A stretch of 64,000 nucleotides of DNA from Paragordius varius (Eukaryota > Nematomorpha), in contig OZ176053.1 of the NCBI GenBank assembly GCA_964247055.1, positions 10,168,001 to 10,232,000 of the forward strand, in the 5' to 3' direction. A program made the position numbers and the translations under genes. Below, one piece after another: positions 37,298 to 50,600 of this stretch; within the stretch, counting starts at the first letter, position 1; every line of letters begins with the position of its first letter. The notes under the pieces are model-generated. The model ran no database searches and was not told the DNA's origin. It worked only from the letters and a program-made list of their open reading frames with translations.

Positions 37298-40200
37298 TTA
37301 TTTCGTTTCAACATTTTTATTCGGCTGTGTAGATATGTATTCAAAATCTATGATATCATCATAAACTGTAATATCAAAGGATATTGAGCTTGTATCGGGC
37401 GTTATTTTAATTCTTTCATCATATACTACACCATTTATATTATCAGCCAAGGGTATGTAAGTAGCACATTTCCAATACGTATTATCAGCAGCCAAGGTAT
37501 TAAACGTAGTCGGTTTTGTTGTATTAGCGTGTAGTGAATATAAAAGTGGATCTAACAAATTTATTTCAAACCAAAACAATAATCCATCCATAAAGTGTTC
37601 ATGGCTATTACAAACTTGAATTTTGTATTCTTTTGTTACACTTTTTATTTTATGGTGTAAAATTAATGGTTGTTGTGTAAGTAAATCTTTTAATTGCCAT
37701 GTTAATATATGAGACGAGGTGGTTGGATCACAAAGTTTTGAGGTTGATGATGATATTGCATTGCATAATGGTATGAAATTATTTTGATATGGATCGTCGT
37801 TATAATTTGATCTATCTTGAGCTGATTGTATATCGAAATCCATAAAGATAGATGACTACAAATAAATTGATGTATTATATTAGCATTATAAAAATTAAAA
37901 TTCATATGTACTGATGAAAATGGTAAAAAAAATAATTAGGGAGAATATACGTTAAACTAATAATCTAAGAAAAAAATAGATTGTGCTATCAAAAAAATTT
38001 ACTTGTGCATAAATAAAATTAAATTTTTTGCTTACGTAATCAATGGGTATTATTATTATATATTGCAATTGAAATTTAACATAAAAAATACTTGAAATGG
38101 ATTCATCACTTTTGCGATACCGTATTCTTCGACAAACCCCTGGTCCAGTAAACATGTTTTTTGCCTTAGATAAGCACTTTGTATTGGTGTTGCATTCAAA
38201 CTCATATTATAAGGGATTATAATTATATCAGTATTCCCTTCTCCATTAACATTCCTGGTGAGTGTTGAATAATAGTCGTTTAACAATGCCAACAATGTGT
38301 GAAATTCTTCTTGTAACAAACCTCGTGGATCTATCAGGGCTTCGATACTGATGCATAGTATATGGCAACAAGAATTTGTTTTATTTGGCTTTTTGAGCAT
38401 ATCATCATCATCATGATGCCAAACCCATATTTTATGAGATAAATCAGATAAATTACGGGGGGTATTTGATGGCCTTGTGGAATATCGGGAAAGATATTCC
38501 TTTAATGATGAAAAGTTTGAATAATAGCCTATGGCCGTATTATGCGTTTTAAGTACAAAATTGAAAATGTGTGGTGTAATTGATAGCGGTTTCCCTGCTT
38601 TTCCATTCAAGCCAGATATATCGTGTAAAACATATTGTTTAACCGCATCATTACTTCTAAAAAAATTAGAGCATAATATCTTTTCTAAATATTTATAGTA
38701 TAAAATATTAATTAAAAAATAATTAATTAACTCATACCTAATTACATTGGTAAAAGCATTCAAATACAAGGACCAATAAAAATCATCATTTATGAGTACA
38801 ATTTCTTTTAGCGTTTTGAGATTATTCAATTCAATCGGTGCATGTTCCAGAAAACCATTTATAGCCAAATCCAATTCGGTATTGGGAGAAAGGTATGAGG
38901 TTGGTACCCCATGCATCATAAAATTTGTGTTGGTTTTATTAACAACAAATGATAAATAATTTTCTTTCAAATAAACTTCCATCAGAATAATCTCATTCAC
39001 TTCCAAATAAACTATGGTAATAAGGATTATAAATAATAGAAACGACATGGACATTTACAATAAACACCAAGTTAATTGTGAGTGAAAAAAAGGCAAAACT
39101 ATTGAAAATGGTTGGTACTTGGCTGAGCCATTGGATATATGGCCTGTTCCCAGCATGAATCCCGTTGCAAAGAATCAAGTGTAAATGTTTGCCCGTTAAT
39201 ATCGTTTAGAGATTGTAAGACAAATGAGATACAAATGGCATCTAACCAACCCGCACTCTGACATTTAGTTTGAAGGGTTAAATAAGGTTTTGAAGAGTTA
39301 ACTATGTAAAAATTTATATATATTTCACGATATAAAACGCTAAATATAATGTTAATTAGTTAAAACAAAAATAATTTTTAGGTGTAGCAGTTTTATTTCT
39401 AAATAACCTAAATATTATTATACAAAAGGGTAAATTGAAAGTTAATAACCATATTTCTCAAATTCATTAAGATATTCCACATTTCCCAATTGATATGTAA
39501 AAAGCTCCATGAAAGGTACTAAATACTTGATATTTTTATCCATATTTGGATTAGAATTCGATACTAAGGATATATGATTGTATACTATACCATATTCATT
39601 GTATTGTGTCAATTTTTCTGATAAATATGGATCAGATAGTGTTTCCCCATCTGGATTCATCTCTTCGAAACATTTAGTATGAGCAGACATTCCATTAAAA
39701 CTGAGATCTGATATGTATTTGCACCTTTTATGTTAAAAAAATTATTCGTGAGAGCATTGTTATATATAAAAAAATACCTTTTAAGTCAATTTTAATTAAA
39801 TAAACCAAAAATGATATTGATAACACTGCTCAACAAGGTTTTGCACCACCCCATTATTTTTGCATTTTCTGATACCTAATGGCATGGGAAGGCCAAAACA
39901 AAAAAGAAAATTGAGGCCTAGGATATTTCCGAAATTTAATTTTTAAATTTGTATTTAATTTAAAAATAACAATCATTCCTCGTGTATATATGTTTAAATA
40001 TTCAAACGAACAAGTCGATACAAATAATATTCCATGCATGAATAACAAAATTCTAGGCATTAAATAATACTAAACAAGCTAAGAGCCAAAGTATTAAAAA
40101 TCTAAAAGGGGCTTATGTATAGTGTGATAAATCCGGGCGGATGCAGAAGCTCTGCATATCCCCCAAGCGATCCAATTATGCCAGATATGGCAAACAATAA

Positions 40201-42597
40201 GTAATCGTAAGCCCGATAAGAGAGACTTGCAAGCAAAATCCAGGCAAATTGACATGTCAAATTGACCAATTCACAGAATAAAGTTAGATAAATTCTACAA
40301 TTAAATGAAATAAAAAGATTAGGTAAATACAAATGGTCCAATCCCATAATAGTAAATTCTACTAAAAGTGGCTACACAACATCCATCTGAAATTAAAAAT
40401 ACAAAACAACCAATAATTTTAAAAAATAAAGTATATCCACTAGGTATAAATAAAGGATTTTTTGTAAGAACCAACTCAAGAAAAAAAGCCTAGTAAGTAC
40501 TCGAAAGAACGAAAACTAACAAAAAAATATAGCCTATATAAAAGTCGAAGGTTTAAACCATAGAATGCCTTTTTTAGTATTTTTTTAAAAAATTTTTATA
40601 CGTATTAAAAATTCACTTGAAAGAAAAAGACTAAATTTTGACGTTTAAGTCCGTACTATTTTTTTCTCTCTGATATTTAAATGACATATTTATATTCAAA
40701 AGATAGAGTTTAAAACGCTTTATTAAATGATATTAATTTATAATATAATAACATTTTATTATAAAGTTAAATGTTTCTCTCGATTTTCTCTTGTTTTTGA
40801 AAAATTGAAAAACCAATAATATTTCAAAATTCTGATTGGCGGGATCAAAAAATTTTTCACATTCGGTTTTAAAACACTGAAATTAGTCATAATTTAAAAG
40901 TTTGAGTGGTGGTGCTCATAAATGTCCAAATTTGTCGACTAGTGTAATTTAAGTACCATATAGTTTGAATTCCCCCTTGAACAATTCAAATTCACCCTAA
41001 AATATATCATGTGTTTTTTATTTTTGAGATTATAAATTACCTCTATTTTATAATGTTTTTATAATATGAAATTCTATTTAAAATTAAATATAATTCTAAT
41101 TAATGACGAGTTATATTATCCTGAAAACACATAATTTATTTGTAGGGTGAATTCAACAATTACAAAAACTTATTTAGAAAAGTTGCTTGGAAAATATTAA
41201 TTTTACTCTGCAACTTATCGAGTTCTAAAATTTTGCGGGCCGTACGAAGAGTTTCGGAGGGCCTCGTCTTGGAAATATTGAATTTTTGTGTATGGACAAG
41301 AGTAAAAAATCAGTTTTAATTAAATTGTTTTGCTCTAAATAAAGCTTTATATATGAACAATAATATCTCTCGTTAATATATTATCCAGTTATGTACCAAT
41401 GTGGTAATGGGTAGAAATATTTTTATTTTAGTAATTTTTGGTTGTTGGTAAATGTAATTACATTTTAGTTTATGAGCCAATAAGTATATAACCTCGTATT
41501 TTACTTATTAAAATAGCAGGACATTTTTAGGTATAATTGCACAATTTTTTCGCTTCTTTATATAAATCGAATATCTTATGGTAACTGGTTTATGTTTGCT
41601 CTTAGTGTAGCTATAATTAAAACAAAATAGCGAACTAAATTAAAAAAATCTAGCCGAAAAGACCCTGTGATTATTTCACACAAAAAAATAATCCTATTTT
41701 CCTAAAAAAGTAAAAAGGGTCAATTTACAAAAACAGTTGGCACAAAAAAGTTTGAAAATATGAACGCAGATTAAACCTTTTTGGGAAACATGATTATAAT
41801 AATTTGTAATTAGAATAACAAACAAGCTAAAGGTAATAATTATAATTTGTATTTTATAAAAATTACCTTGTTTTGAAACGAATATGTTGACTTTCAATTA
41901 AAGCAAAATTTATAATCGAAGAGTGTGGAATAATTTTGGCATGTTTACCTGCGAAGCTTGTCCAAAAATGTAAAAGAACATCGTTAATCCCTTCGCCAAA
42001 AAATCCGGAATCAAATAATTCCAAAACTAATATATCAATACCTCTATTTATTAGTGAATATACTTGGTATATCTTTTTTGCTACAATCAAATGAGGATTT
42101 TTCGAAACAGATTATATTTGAGAAATTTTTAATTATATCGCTGCAAATTTTATAAAGCAATGGATTATGTTCAAAGGCATATATGTTGGATGTAAATTTA
42201 TTGGACATACAACTATTATTAAGTTGCAATAGAACCTTAATATTCCACATCCTGAGCCAATATCCAGAACAGCATCAGTATTTTTAATATTGCTTTTAAT
42301 GCTGGAGAAGTAAAAATTATTCCTGACTAAATCATTTAGCATATTTATATGCCATTTAGATAAAAACTGATTTATAATAAGATTTTTAAAATTTTTCGAT
42401 AATGTCTTACAAATTTTATTGCGTTTTTTTGACGACAAATTAATGGAAATATTTAATTTATTTATAGCTTCATATATATATGAGTGTCTGAAATAAATGT
42501 AAATTTACTGGTATAAAAATTTCCCTAATTCGTAACATAATTCAGGATCTTGTGGGTGTTTATTAATAAAAGAATGAAACGATTCCGGATCGCCCAT
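37298..42597 (-). CDS. PRMT9: Protein arginine methyltransferase 9-like, 9 exons (839 aa)
   Basis: Exons from the 5' end: 42597-42509, 42487-42236, 42212-42064, 42041-41867, 39724-39450, 39301-39119, 39011-38738, 38656-38092, 37855-37298; 2,520 nt, 839 residues (human PRMT9 is 845). PRMT9 makes symmetric dimethylarginine on the splicing factor SF3B2. A TPR-like start (QDPELCYELGKFLYQ) precedes the first methyltransferase domain: WHINMLND, SAM motif DIGSGCGILS, AFEHNP, and the catalytic loop LELFDSGFFGEG. Next come DPYLSEKL, AGWLDAICISFVLQ and SCWEQAIYP. The second, probably inactive domain follows: YVLHDIS, LCISIEALIDPRGLLQEE, MNPFQ, and the terminal barrel GLLFWFEINLLD with YWKCATYIPL. Introns 1-3 are only 21, 23 and 22 nt; intron 4 is about 2.1 kb with inverted-repeat elements; intron 7 (81 nt) is in frame and open. 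The stop is 71 nt from the EED stop. Confidence 0.93.
40955..41190. mobile_element. Family B element, truncated, in PRMT9 intron 4
   Basis: Left end CCATATAGTTTGAATTCCCC and CTTGAACAATTCAAATTCAC; the right end is shortened (GTAGGGTGAATTCAAC). Interior matches the copies in the vWA2, EAR and ZP genes. Confidence 0.6.
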
Positions 42598-42694
42598 TCA
42601 AATTTAAATTTTTCCATATTTATATCCTTCATACATATTTTCTGATGATAATCAAAAGTAGAATCTCTTCGAATGACATATTTCACCTAGATAC

Positions 42695-43695
42695 CTGGAT
42701 AACACATTCATAAGATCCTTCTTAAATTAAGTTGAAAGACCAGGCCAAGTTGAAATTATATACTTCAAAAAATATGAAGGAATTAAAACCATAGCAAAAG
42801 TTTGTACTTCCAAAATATAATATGCAATATTTAAAAATTTTCTATTTCTTATTTTAGGGCAAAAAAGTGGAGATTTAGTCTAAAATGACATGTGAGATAA
42901 ATGAAATTAAAAAATATACAAAATTAACCACTTTTTCCGTTTTATCAATATTTGTAATTAAAATAAACAATTGCCAAAATGTGATAAAATAAAAATGGGA
43001 GGAAGTAGTTTGACACTGAACTTCTTTAAAAAATTTAGTTTGGATATTTCGGCTTATTTATATATTATTTATTACAATAAAATCATTAATTTAAATTGGG
43101 ACCGTTTATTTCAGTAGTTTTTAAAAAACATATATTTAACACTTCGATTCGATTTGGGATCTCTAAATACCCTAATATTTTAAAGTTGATTTTATAGCAA
43201 AACTACTCAAAGAAACAGTCCCAATTTAAAATGCTTCTATCCTAATAAAAATTATAATTAAGCCATAATTTTAAGTAAAATTTAGCATTGAAAAAAAAGT
43301 TTTATAGCCAACTAGTTCGACGCCATTTTTGCAACATTTTTGGTATCGTGTTGATTTAATTTCAAAGCTAAAATTATCACATCTAACATTGATAGAAACA
43401 GAAAAAGTGGTTTGTTTTGTATTATTTTTGAATTTAGCTAATCCACACATGTCATGTTGACTAAATTTTTAAACTAAGGTTTTAGCTTAAAATAAGTTAT
43501 ATCAACTATTTTTAAGTGAATCTTTTTATATATTTTAGTTTATTAATGTTATATTAGTGCATATTTTTGCCATGGCTCCAATTCATTTGATATTTTTTGA
43601 AATACATAATTTAACACAGGCCTGAGGTATTTAAATACCCCAATTTGAATCAAAAGACTGAAATGAATGTGTTGTATTCAAGTGCTAAATGTCTG
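42695..43695. mobile_element. Two family A elements in opposite orientation
   Basis: 42,695-43,150 is a reversed, diverged copy; 43,138-43,693 is a forward copy with left end CACTTCGATTCGATTTGGG and right end CCCCAATTTGAATCAAAAGA then GTGTTGTATTCAAGTGCTAA. They lie just upstream of the PRMT9 start. Confidence 0.65.
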
Positions 43696-43699
43696 AACT

Positions 43700-45400
43700 A
43701 TTTAAATATCCTAATTAGCATAGAAGTTTAAACAATTTCAAAAATAAAATTTGCAACCTAAACATTTTAAGTTTTACCAAATTACCTTTTCAGTTTTTTG
43801 TCCTAGTTTATCTTTTGGCTGGTTTTATATCCCAACTCAATTTTGTTAGTAAACTAGAGTTTTAAAAGACAAGTTAAAAATTCAATTATCAAACATTGCT
43901 CTCATGTATTATAGCGACATTATTCTAAAGATTTTTTTGTGAAAGCTAATCGCTTCATTTAAAAAATACATTATTTGATATAATATATATAAAAATAAAC
44001 AAACATATTTTAATTTTAGATGTGGGCTCCGAAAGTATCAATTTTTGAACCCGTCTAAAATGGAGTTTAAGAGGAAAAGGCCGATGCGCGATAAATATCT
44101 AAAAATATGCTATATTTGGCATAAAAAAAGTTTTTAAATGGATATTTTACTTAAAAATTTGATTTTTCACAAGTTTGATAACCGAGTGTTATGGTATGTA
44201 AGGTGAAGCGGAAAAACACTTTAGGATATTATAAAACACCTTTACTATATATTAAAAAACGAACATTTCCATCAACTCGAACATTTAGTGTGTTAACTCT
44301 GAGTTTTAATTGATTTTATGTTAAAACTAAAATTAATCTCTGGGATATAAAATTACTGCAAAGGTAAACTAAGAAAAAATGAAAAATGTTTAAAATAATT
44401 TTATACCGTTTATCTTGCTTCAATTTATCATAAATCCGCTTCACATTCCCTAATGATATTTTTGCCCAAAATATCCATTTTCCGAAAAAAATGCCAAAAT
44501 TTAGCCTATATTTAAATGATTTTGAAACGGCATTTTTGCATTAGCTTATTTTTGGAGAATTCAGATTTCCGGACTTCCTAATTATATAGAATGAGCATAT
44601 TATTTTGTTTTTAAAATATAGCAATGTGCGCACATTTTGAATTTTTTTGATATAAAGCAATTACTATAGTGGTAGGAATTTTATTAAGCTCGTGAGGCCC
44701 AGAGTTAAAAGCATCATGACATCCATTATACATTCTAGCATAATATATATATTTTATTAAGGTATTTATGCACATATCGATTTTATAATAGTAATTATCA
44801 TTGCTTAATAATCATATTCAGAAAAATAACTTTCCGTAAGGGTAAATTTAAGGTAATTAATATATAAACATGCAAAAGTAAATAGTAAATGAAGATATTT
44901 ATAAATTCTGTCCTTTTTACGGTTTGTTTTCGTCCATACCGTTAGATGTGAGGGAATTTATTAAAGTATCCATAACCGCACTATTGAATCATTCTATTGT
45001 GTATTTATATTCCAAAAGCAGCATTACGCGAAAACCTTTTATTAAACATGACGGTTACTTTGTTATAAGTTTTAAATGTAAAAGATTGTAAGTTATTATT
45101 AATATAAAGCTGTTCTTTTTTTTCACAGATGGTGATTGTAATTTGTACTGAGTTTAACGTTTATATTTTCATTTTTTTTAAATTTAGTATGTAAATTTAC
45201 TGCCCTTCCACTATAAAATGATGAAAAAACTAACACAAAGAACAAAATAACATGCTCCCATAATTTATATGTTATTATCAAGAAAGTTAAATCACCAATA
45301 AAATATATTCTTATCAATTGAAAATTTATTATTTTTTTAATTTATTACTGCTTATAGTTGCATTTTTTTAGATAATGAACAGCACTGTTTTTGCACATAC
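43700..45400. other. Diverged family D pieces, otherwise nothing seen
   Basis: 43,790-43,870 and 44,335-44,370 hold family D ends (GGTTTTATATCCCAACTCAA and CTCTGGGATATAAAATTACT). The rest is AT-rich without coding signs. Confidence 0.45.
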
Positions 45401-45401
45401 T

Positions 45402-46657
45402 ATTTCCCAGTCTAAATAAACGTTTTCCCAGTCAATCGAAACATTTTCCCAATCAATCGAAACGTTTTCCCAGTCAATCGAAATGTTTTCCCAGTCAATC
45501 GAAACATTTTCCCAATCAATAAAAACGTTTCTCAGTCAATAAAAACGGTTTTATTTTTGATGATAAATATTAAAACAAGAATATAAAAACAACTTTTAAC
45601 CATTATTAGCATAATATTAGGATATAATTTTTTATAAATACACAATTATTGAATGACAATTTTTCCAAGTATATTCCAGTGCAGAATCATTAATGACTTA
45701 TTCTTTAAATGTTATATTTTTGGAATTTGAGATGTTTAAGATGGTATTTTTATTTTATCGATGGTTGGCATTAATATATGCGACTAACTTAAAAAATCTA
45801 TAGTTACGGAGAAATTAATAAAATTTATAAAAATATACCATTTTTATCGCAAAGTTCATTTAACACTTTATATTGGATCTTAAACATAAATTTTGCGCTA
45901 ACTTTATAATATTTAACATTTGGTTGGGGGCCTAAGGCGGCCTTCCGAATATCTTTGTCCGGGCCGCAAAAAATTTGGAAAACCATATGCAAAAATATGC
46001 CCAAAAAATCTTAGTAATATTCATATTTCTTACGCAATTATTATGAATGAATCTATTAAATTGGAAATGAAATAAAAAATTGTTATATTGTGTTTGTATA
46101 CAGTCTTATTAATGAAAAATTATGTGAATGCCTGTATAAATTTTGAATGGGGAACCGTGTGCTTTTTGATTTAAGAATGCGGCCCGCGAGGCACTTGTTT
46201 TAGTCAATTATCCTTTTTATTAAATATTTTTAATCAAAAACATTTTTATCAAAAAAATTTTTCCTTTAGATATTTTTTCCGACAGTATTTTTATCGACAA
46301 ACCGGACATATTTGAAAACTATTTGAAGCGTTCAGCAAATATTAATGCGAACCATCAATAAAATAAAAAATATTATCTTAACTCAAATTCCAAAAATATA
46401 ACATTTAAAGAATAAGTAATTAATGATTGTGCACTGGAATATACTTGGAAAAATTGTCAATCAATAATTGTTTTCAATTGAAAATTACACCATATATTAC
46501 GCTAATAATGGTTAAAAGTTGTTTTTATATTGTTTTGATATTTATCATAAAATATAAAACCGACTGGGAAAACGTTTCGATTGGCTGGGAATACATTTCG
46601 ATTGATTGGGAAAATGTTTCGATTGACTGGGAAAACGTTTATTAAGACTGGGAAATG
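45402..46657. mobile_element. Foldback-like element with minisatellite arms
   Basis: Arms 45,402-45,782 and 46,338-46,657 are inverted copies. The outer part of each arm is a 21-bp tandem array (core TTTTCCCAGTCAATCGAAA), six to seven units on the left and about four on the right; the inner part is unique sequence (TTTCCAAGTATATTCCAGTG and its complement). The roughly 550-bp centre contains hAT-like scraps rich in GCGGCCCGC. The plan, long inverted repeats with tandem-repeat outer arms, is that of Foldback elements. The ORF at 46427-46645 (DWENVSIDWENV runs) is only the translated array. Confidence 0.75.
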
Positions 46658-46659
46658 GT

Positions 46660-47600
46660 ATATCTAAAATATTATTTTATGTATAACTATTACAATTATT
46701 GGGTATTGAAAGGCCAAAATAAGACTGCTAACATTTTAATCCATAATAAATTAATTCAGCTAATCCTGTGATATGATGAGTTAAAAAAGGCTATTTGAGT
46801 CTAATTATTTTTCTCAAACATACTTTAAGTCAAAAATACATGGTATTTTAATTTATATGCTTTAAAAAAATTAAATTACGTTTTTAGCCATTAATATTTG
46901 AACATTTATTGGGTGGAGAACAAGGAGCTTTTAAAAATTCGATCATGCTAAATATGTGCCTAATAGATGTTTTTTGGTTTACGTAGAAAAAAAACAATTA
47001 ATTTGACTCCCTGAGCAAAATAACATTAATTTATATACTCGTAATATAAAAATATGACGTCTCTTTAATTATCTTTTTGGAAGCAAAAAAAATAAGTTGA
47101 GGTTTGATAAAACATTATTTTGATACAATTTAATTAAGGGAAAATGTAGTAATTTATGTTTCCAGATAAGAAAATGCGTACATATACAATATTTACATAA
47201 TTTTAGATTAGGTCGCATGATCAAAAAACAAAGTATATGTTTTAAATTTTCTAAAATTAATTTAGCTTTTTTGGAAAAAGAACATTATCAGGATTTAAGA
47301 TTATTTAGCCGATAAATAATTTATTTTTGATGATATACAAATGTGTATGTATTGCTTTTATGATGACAAAAAATACCTGATTGAATTAAGCTTTATAGGA
47401 CTGCACTATATTTTTAAAAAATACAGTTATAAACACTTAATAATTTCAACAAAACATACAGCTTACTATCTATTTAATGCATAAACAAATGTCACAAAAA
47501 ATTTACTAACCTTTATGATGAGAAGGTAGGACAAACAATTTAGAAACTGCTGTGACGAATTAAATATACCTTAATCATTGAGTCTATATATTAATATTTG
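46660..47600. other. Upstream region of the EAR-repeat gene, nothing assigned
   Basis: AT-rich, no ORF or repeat recognised; should contain the promoter and 5' UTR of the gene starting at 47,605, but no core promoter motif stands out. Confidence 0.4.
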
Positions 47601-47604
47601 GATT

Positions 47605-50600
47605 ATGACGGTGCGATATATTAATCATTTCCATTTTTGGGTCTTACATTTAATTATTTTGCAAATAAATTTTTTCTTATATACTGGAAACAACGGTGCA
47701 CATAAATCCTTTAAAGATATTCATTTGTTTGAAGATATTCATGGTAAAAATCTTATCTCTATTTAAATTATATAAATTGTGTATGAACTATCAAAAATAA
47801 TATTATAATATTAATAGCAACTATATTCCATTATTCATCTCACACAATTATTAGCATTATTATTGTTTTGTATTTTAGTTATTTTCTTTCATGTTAAAGG
47901 CTACCAAGAATACCAAAAATTTGATGTTGTTACCCAAATTCCGGTATCTTCGGTTCAAGAGGCAGAGTTCATAAATTTTATTGAAGGTGATCCACTTTTA
48001 GCATACATTGAAAGATCGGGGAATAATGGCGCATATCAATTGTCTCAAAATTTTCAATTAGTTAAGTTTTTACGGAATAAGGTAAAATTTATCTTTGTCC
48101 TTATAAAACATACACTATAATTACATTTAATATTGTGTCGTTTAGGAAGACAACTCTTATGAAACAATGGATTGCAAAATTAAAACTAATGGACCATTGG
48201 CACTCCAGAGTTTTGTGATGAAAAACGCCACATATCTTTTTGTAGCCCAAGATTTCGGTTTCATATTCATCAATTATTTTTATTTGAATAAATTAAATTT
48301 ATTAACAACTTTCAATATATCAAAAATGTATAGATATTGTTAATGAAACGCAAGGTTCAGCGTTGTATCGTATTACGCCAGATTGTGATATTACTCATGT
48401 CCATTCTGTACGTTCCCATAGTCCCAATGCCATTAAATTTTTTCTGTTAGGATCTCTCCCATGTATTGTTGTAGCTAACTCAGAACTCAAAAATGATTTG
48501 GAAATCGAAAGCTATGTTTACGAATGGAGAGGTAAATTACACGAATTAATTCTATGATAATTTTAGAAATCTAATTTAGAAAAAGTTAGGGCTTGTTGAT
48601 ATAACCCTCTGAACCAAATAACTAGTGTAACCACCTTTAAGTTTATAAAATAATTTAGCTTTAACTCTGATTTCAACTGGTAAAATTATTAATTTTTATT
48701 TAAATTAATCAAATTTGTTCATTTTAGCTCAATTTTGAATGTAATAGTTAGTTTAAACTAATGTTGAAAATTATTATATGTATTTAACTGTATTGAATCA
48801 TTATTTTGGATTTGAATTTTGAAATCATAACCGGACCATTTAAAATCGGCATTTAATGTTGGAAACTCTTTTTAATACCGGCAACTTCCCATCGACGCAA
48901 AATCAACTAAACACCGCTTATAATGTTTAATGTTGATTTAATTTGATTTGTTATAACTAATTTAATTTATGGTTAATTCTTTTATACTGGCGTATTTAAT
49001 AAAAAATGCTTATTTGAGATTAAAGGAGCGGATATAAACTATAAACACCTATTATTTTAATTTGATAAATAAATACATGTATACTAACGGAGTAATTTGG
49101 TTAAAATATAATATTTATCTTTTTTAAAGACATTAGCCATTATATGAACAAAATTTTGATTTTTCTATTTTTAATAAATATAAAAATATATCAGCATATG
49201 TAAGTTCGATAATTATCAAAGCTTAAATTATGCAAATTTTATATAATTTGTGTCAAAATGCTTACGTATATCATCATTTTGTAGTCATGTAATATAATAA
49301 ATGAAAAATTAATGAAATCTTAACTATGGATATTTTAAGAGGGCCATTTCCATGTATCTTGATCTTTAAATTGCATGTATTTTACGGTTCCGCATATAAT
49401 ATCGTTTTATGCCGCTAAAATGATTAGAGGAAAATTTTAAACAGCTTAGTAAAAATCACTGGGTTCCAGTGATCCCACAAAACCAGTTTTTAAAATTTTT
49501 TTGATCTCTTCCAAACGCAACCCTAGTTTTATTGATTAAGAAAAATACCGAAAGTGTTCTATTATATATGCGCATACTACCTAAGTTTCCTTCAATTCCG
49601 TCAATTTGAACGGGGCTTATTTTAACACTAATGTACCCTGTATAATTCAATAGAATACATTATTTTTTCTTCTTTATAGGTTCGGGTAGTACTGGACATT
49701 TTGACATTTTTTCCAGTTTTATCACGTTAAATGCAAGGGATGTGGAACATTTTAAGATATACAACAACCATTATTTAGCCATCGCAAATCATCAAAATAA
49801 TCAACAATCCGTTAACATTGATAGCGAAATATTTATTTATGATTTGGAGGAACATACATTTAAACACTTTCAATACATCCCTACGAGTGGTGCAGTTGAT
49901 TGGGAGTTTTTTTCATTTGGTCATGATATAAAGCAAGATTTCTTTTTGGCAGTAGCCAATCAATATAGCATGGGTATTTAATTAAATGCTTTTTTAATAC
50001 GCATGATAAATAAGGCACTAAATTTTATTTTTATATTGATGATGGTTATTTGATTGATTTTTGGATTTATTAGATGGGGATCAAAGCAAAAATTATAATG
50101 TCAAATCAGTCATTTACAAATTCCATAAAAATAGTTTCACAGTTTTTCAAGAGTTGGACACACGTGGCGCAAAAAGATTTCTAAGCTATCAAGGTTTGTT
50201 CCATATTATTCATATTAAAATGTATATTTTATTTAGATATCGATAACATATTGACTTATATTTAGTCAAAAAATTTGTTAAACAATATTTTGTAAGTATT
50301 AATATATAAATAATAAAACATTTATAATTAACAATAGATAGTAATGGAGAATTTGTGTTAATACTTACAACAATTTTCGGAGATGTTCACATCTATCAAT
50401 ATAATGGTTGGAATTTCTATGAAGCAGCTAAAAACCCTGAATTAGGTTCCAACACTGTAGGTTACACGGAAAAAAGTGACAACAAATTAATTATTAAGAG
50501 AAGTCAGGCACTGCATGAAAAATTATCTTTCATAGTGTTACCTATGAAAAAAGCGGTGTATAATCGAGCTGGTGCAGAACTTAAACCAGCATTCATTAAC

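Noticed and set aside
38685-38737. 53-nt intron candidate in PRMT9
   Set aside because: Using this acceptor shifts the frame to a stop; the 81-nt version ending at 38,657 keeps frame and joins NAFTNVI to RSNDAVKQYVLHD as expected.
40102-40347. Minus-strand hydrophobic ORF of 81 residues, GC slightly higher than around
   Set aside because: It lies within PRMT9 intron 4, has no recognisable family or splice partner, and could be chance; kept out of the gene list.
46427-46645. ORF with repeated DWENVSI motif
   Set aside because: It is the translation of the 21-bp minisatellite in the Foldback-like arm; no start context or exon support.
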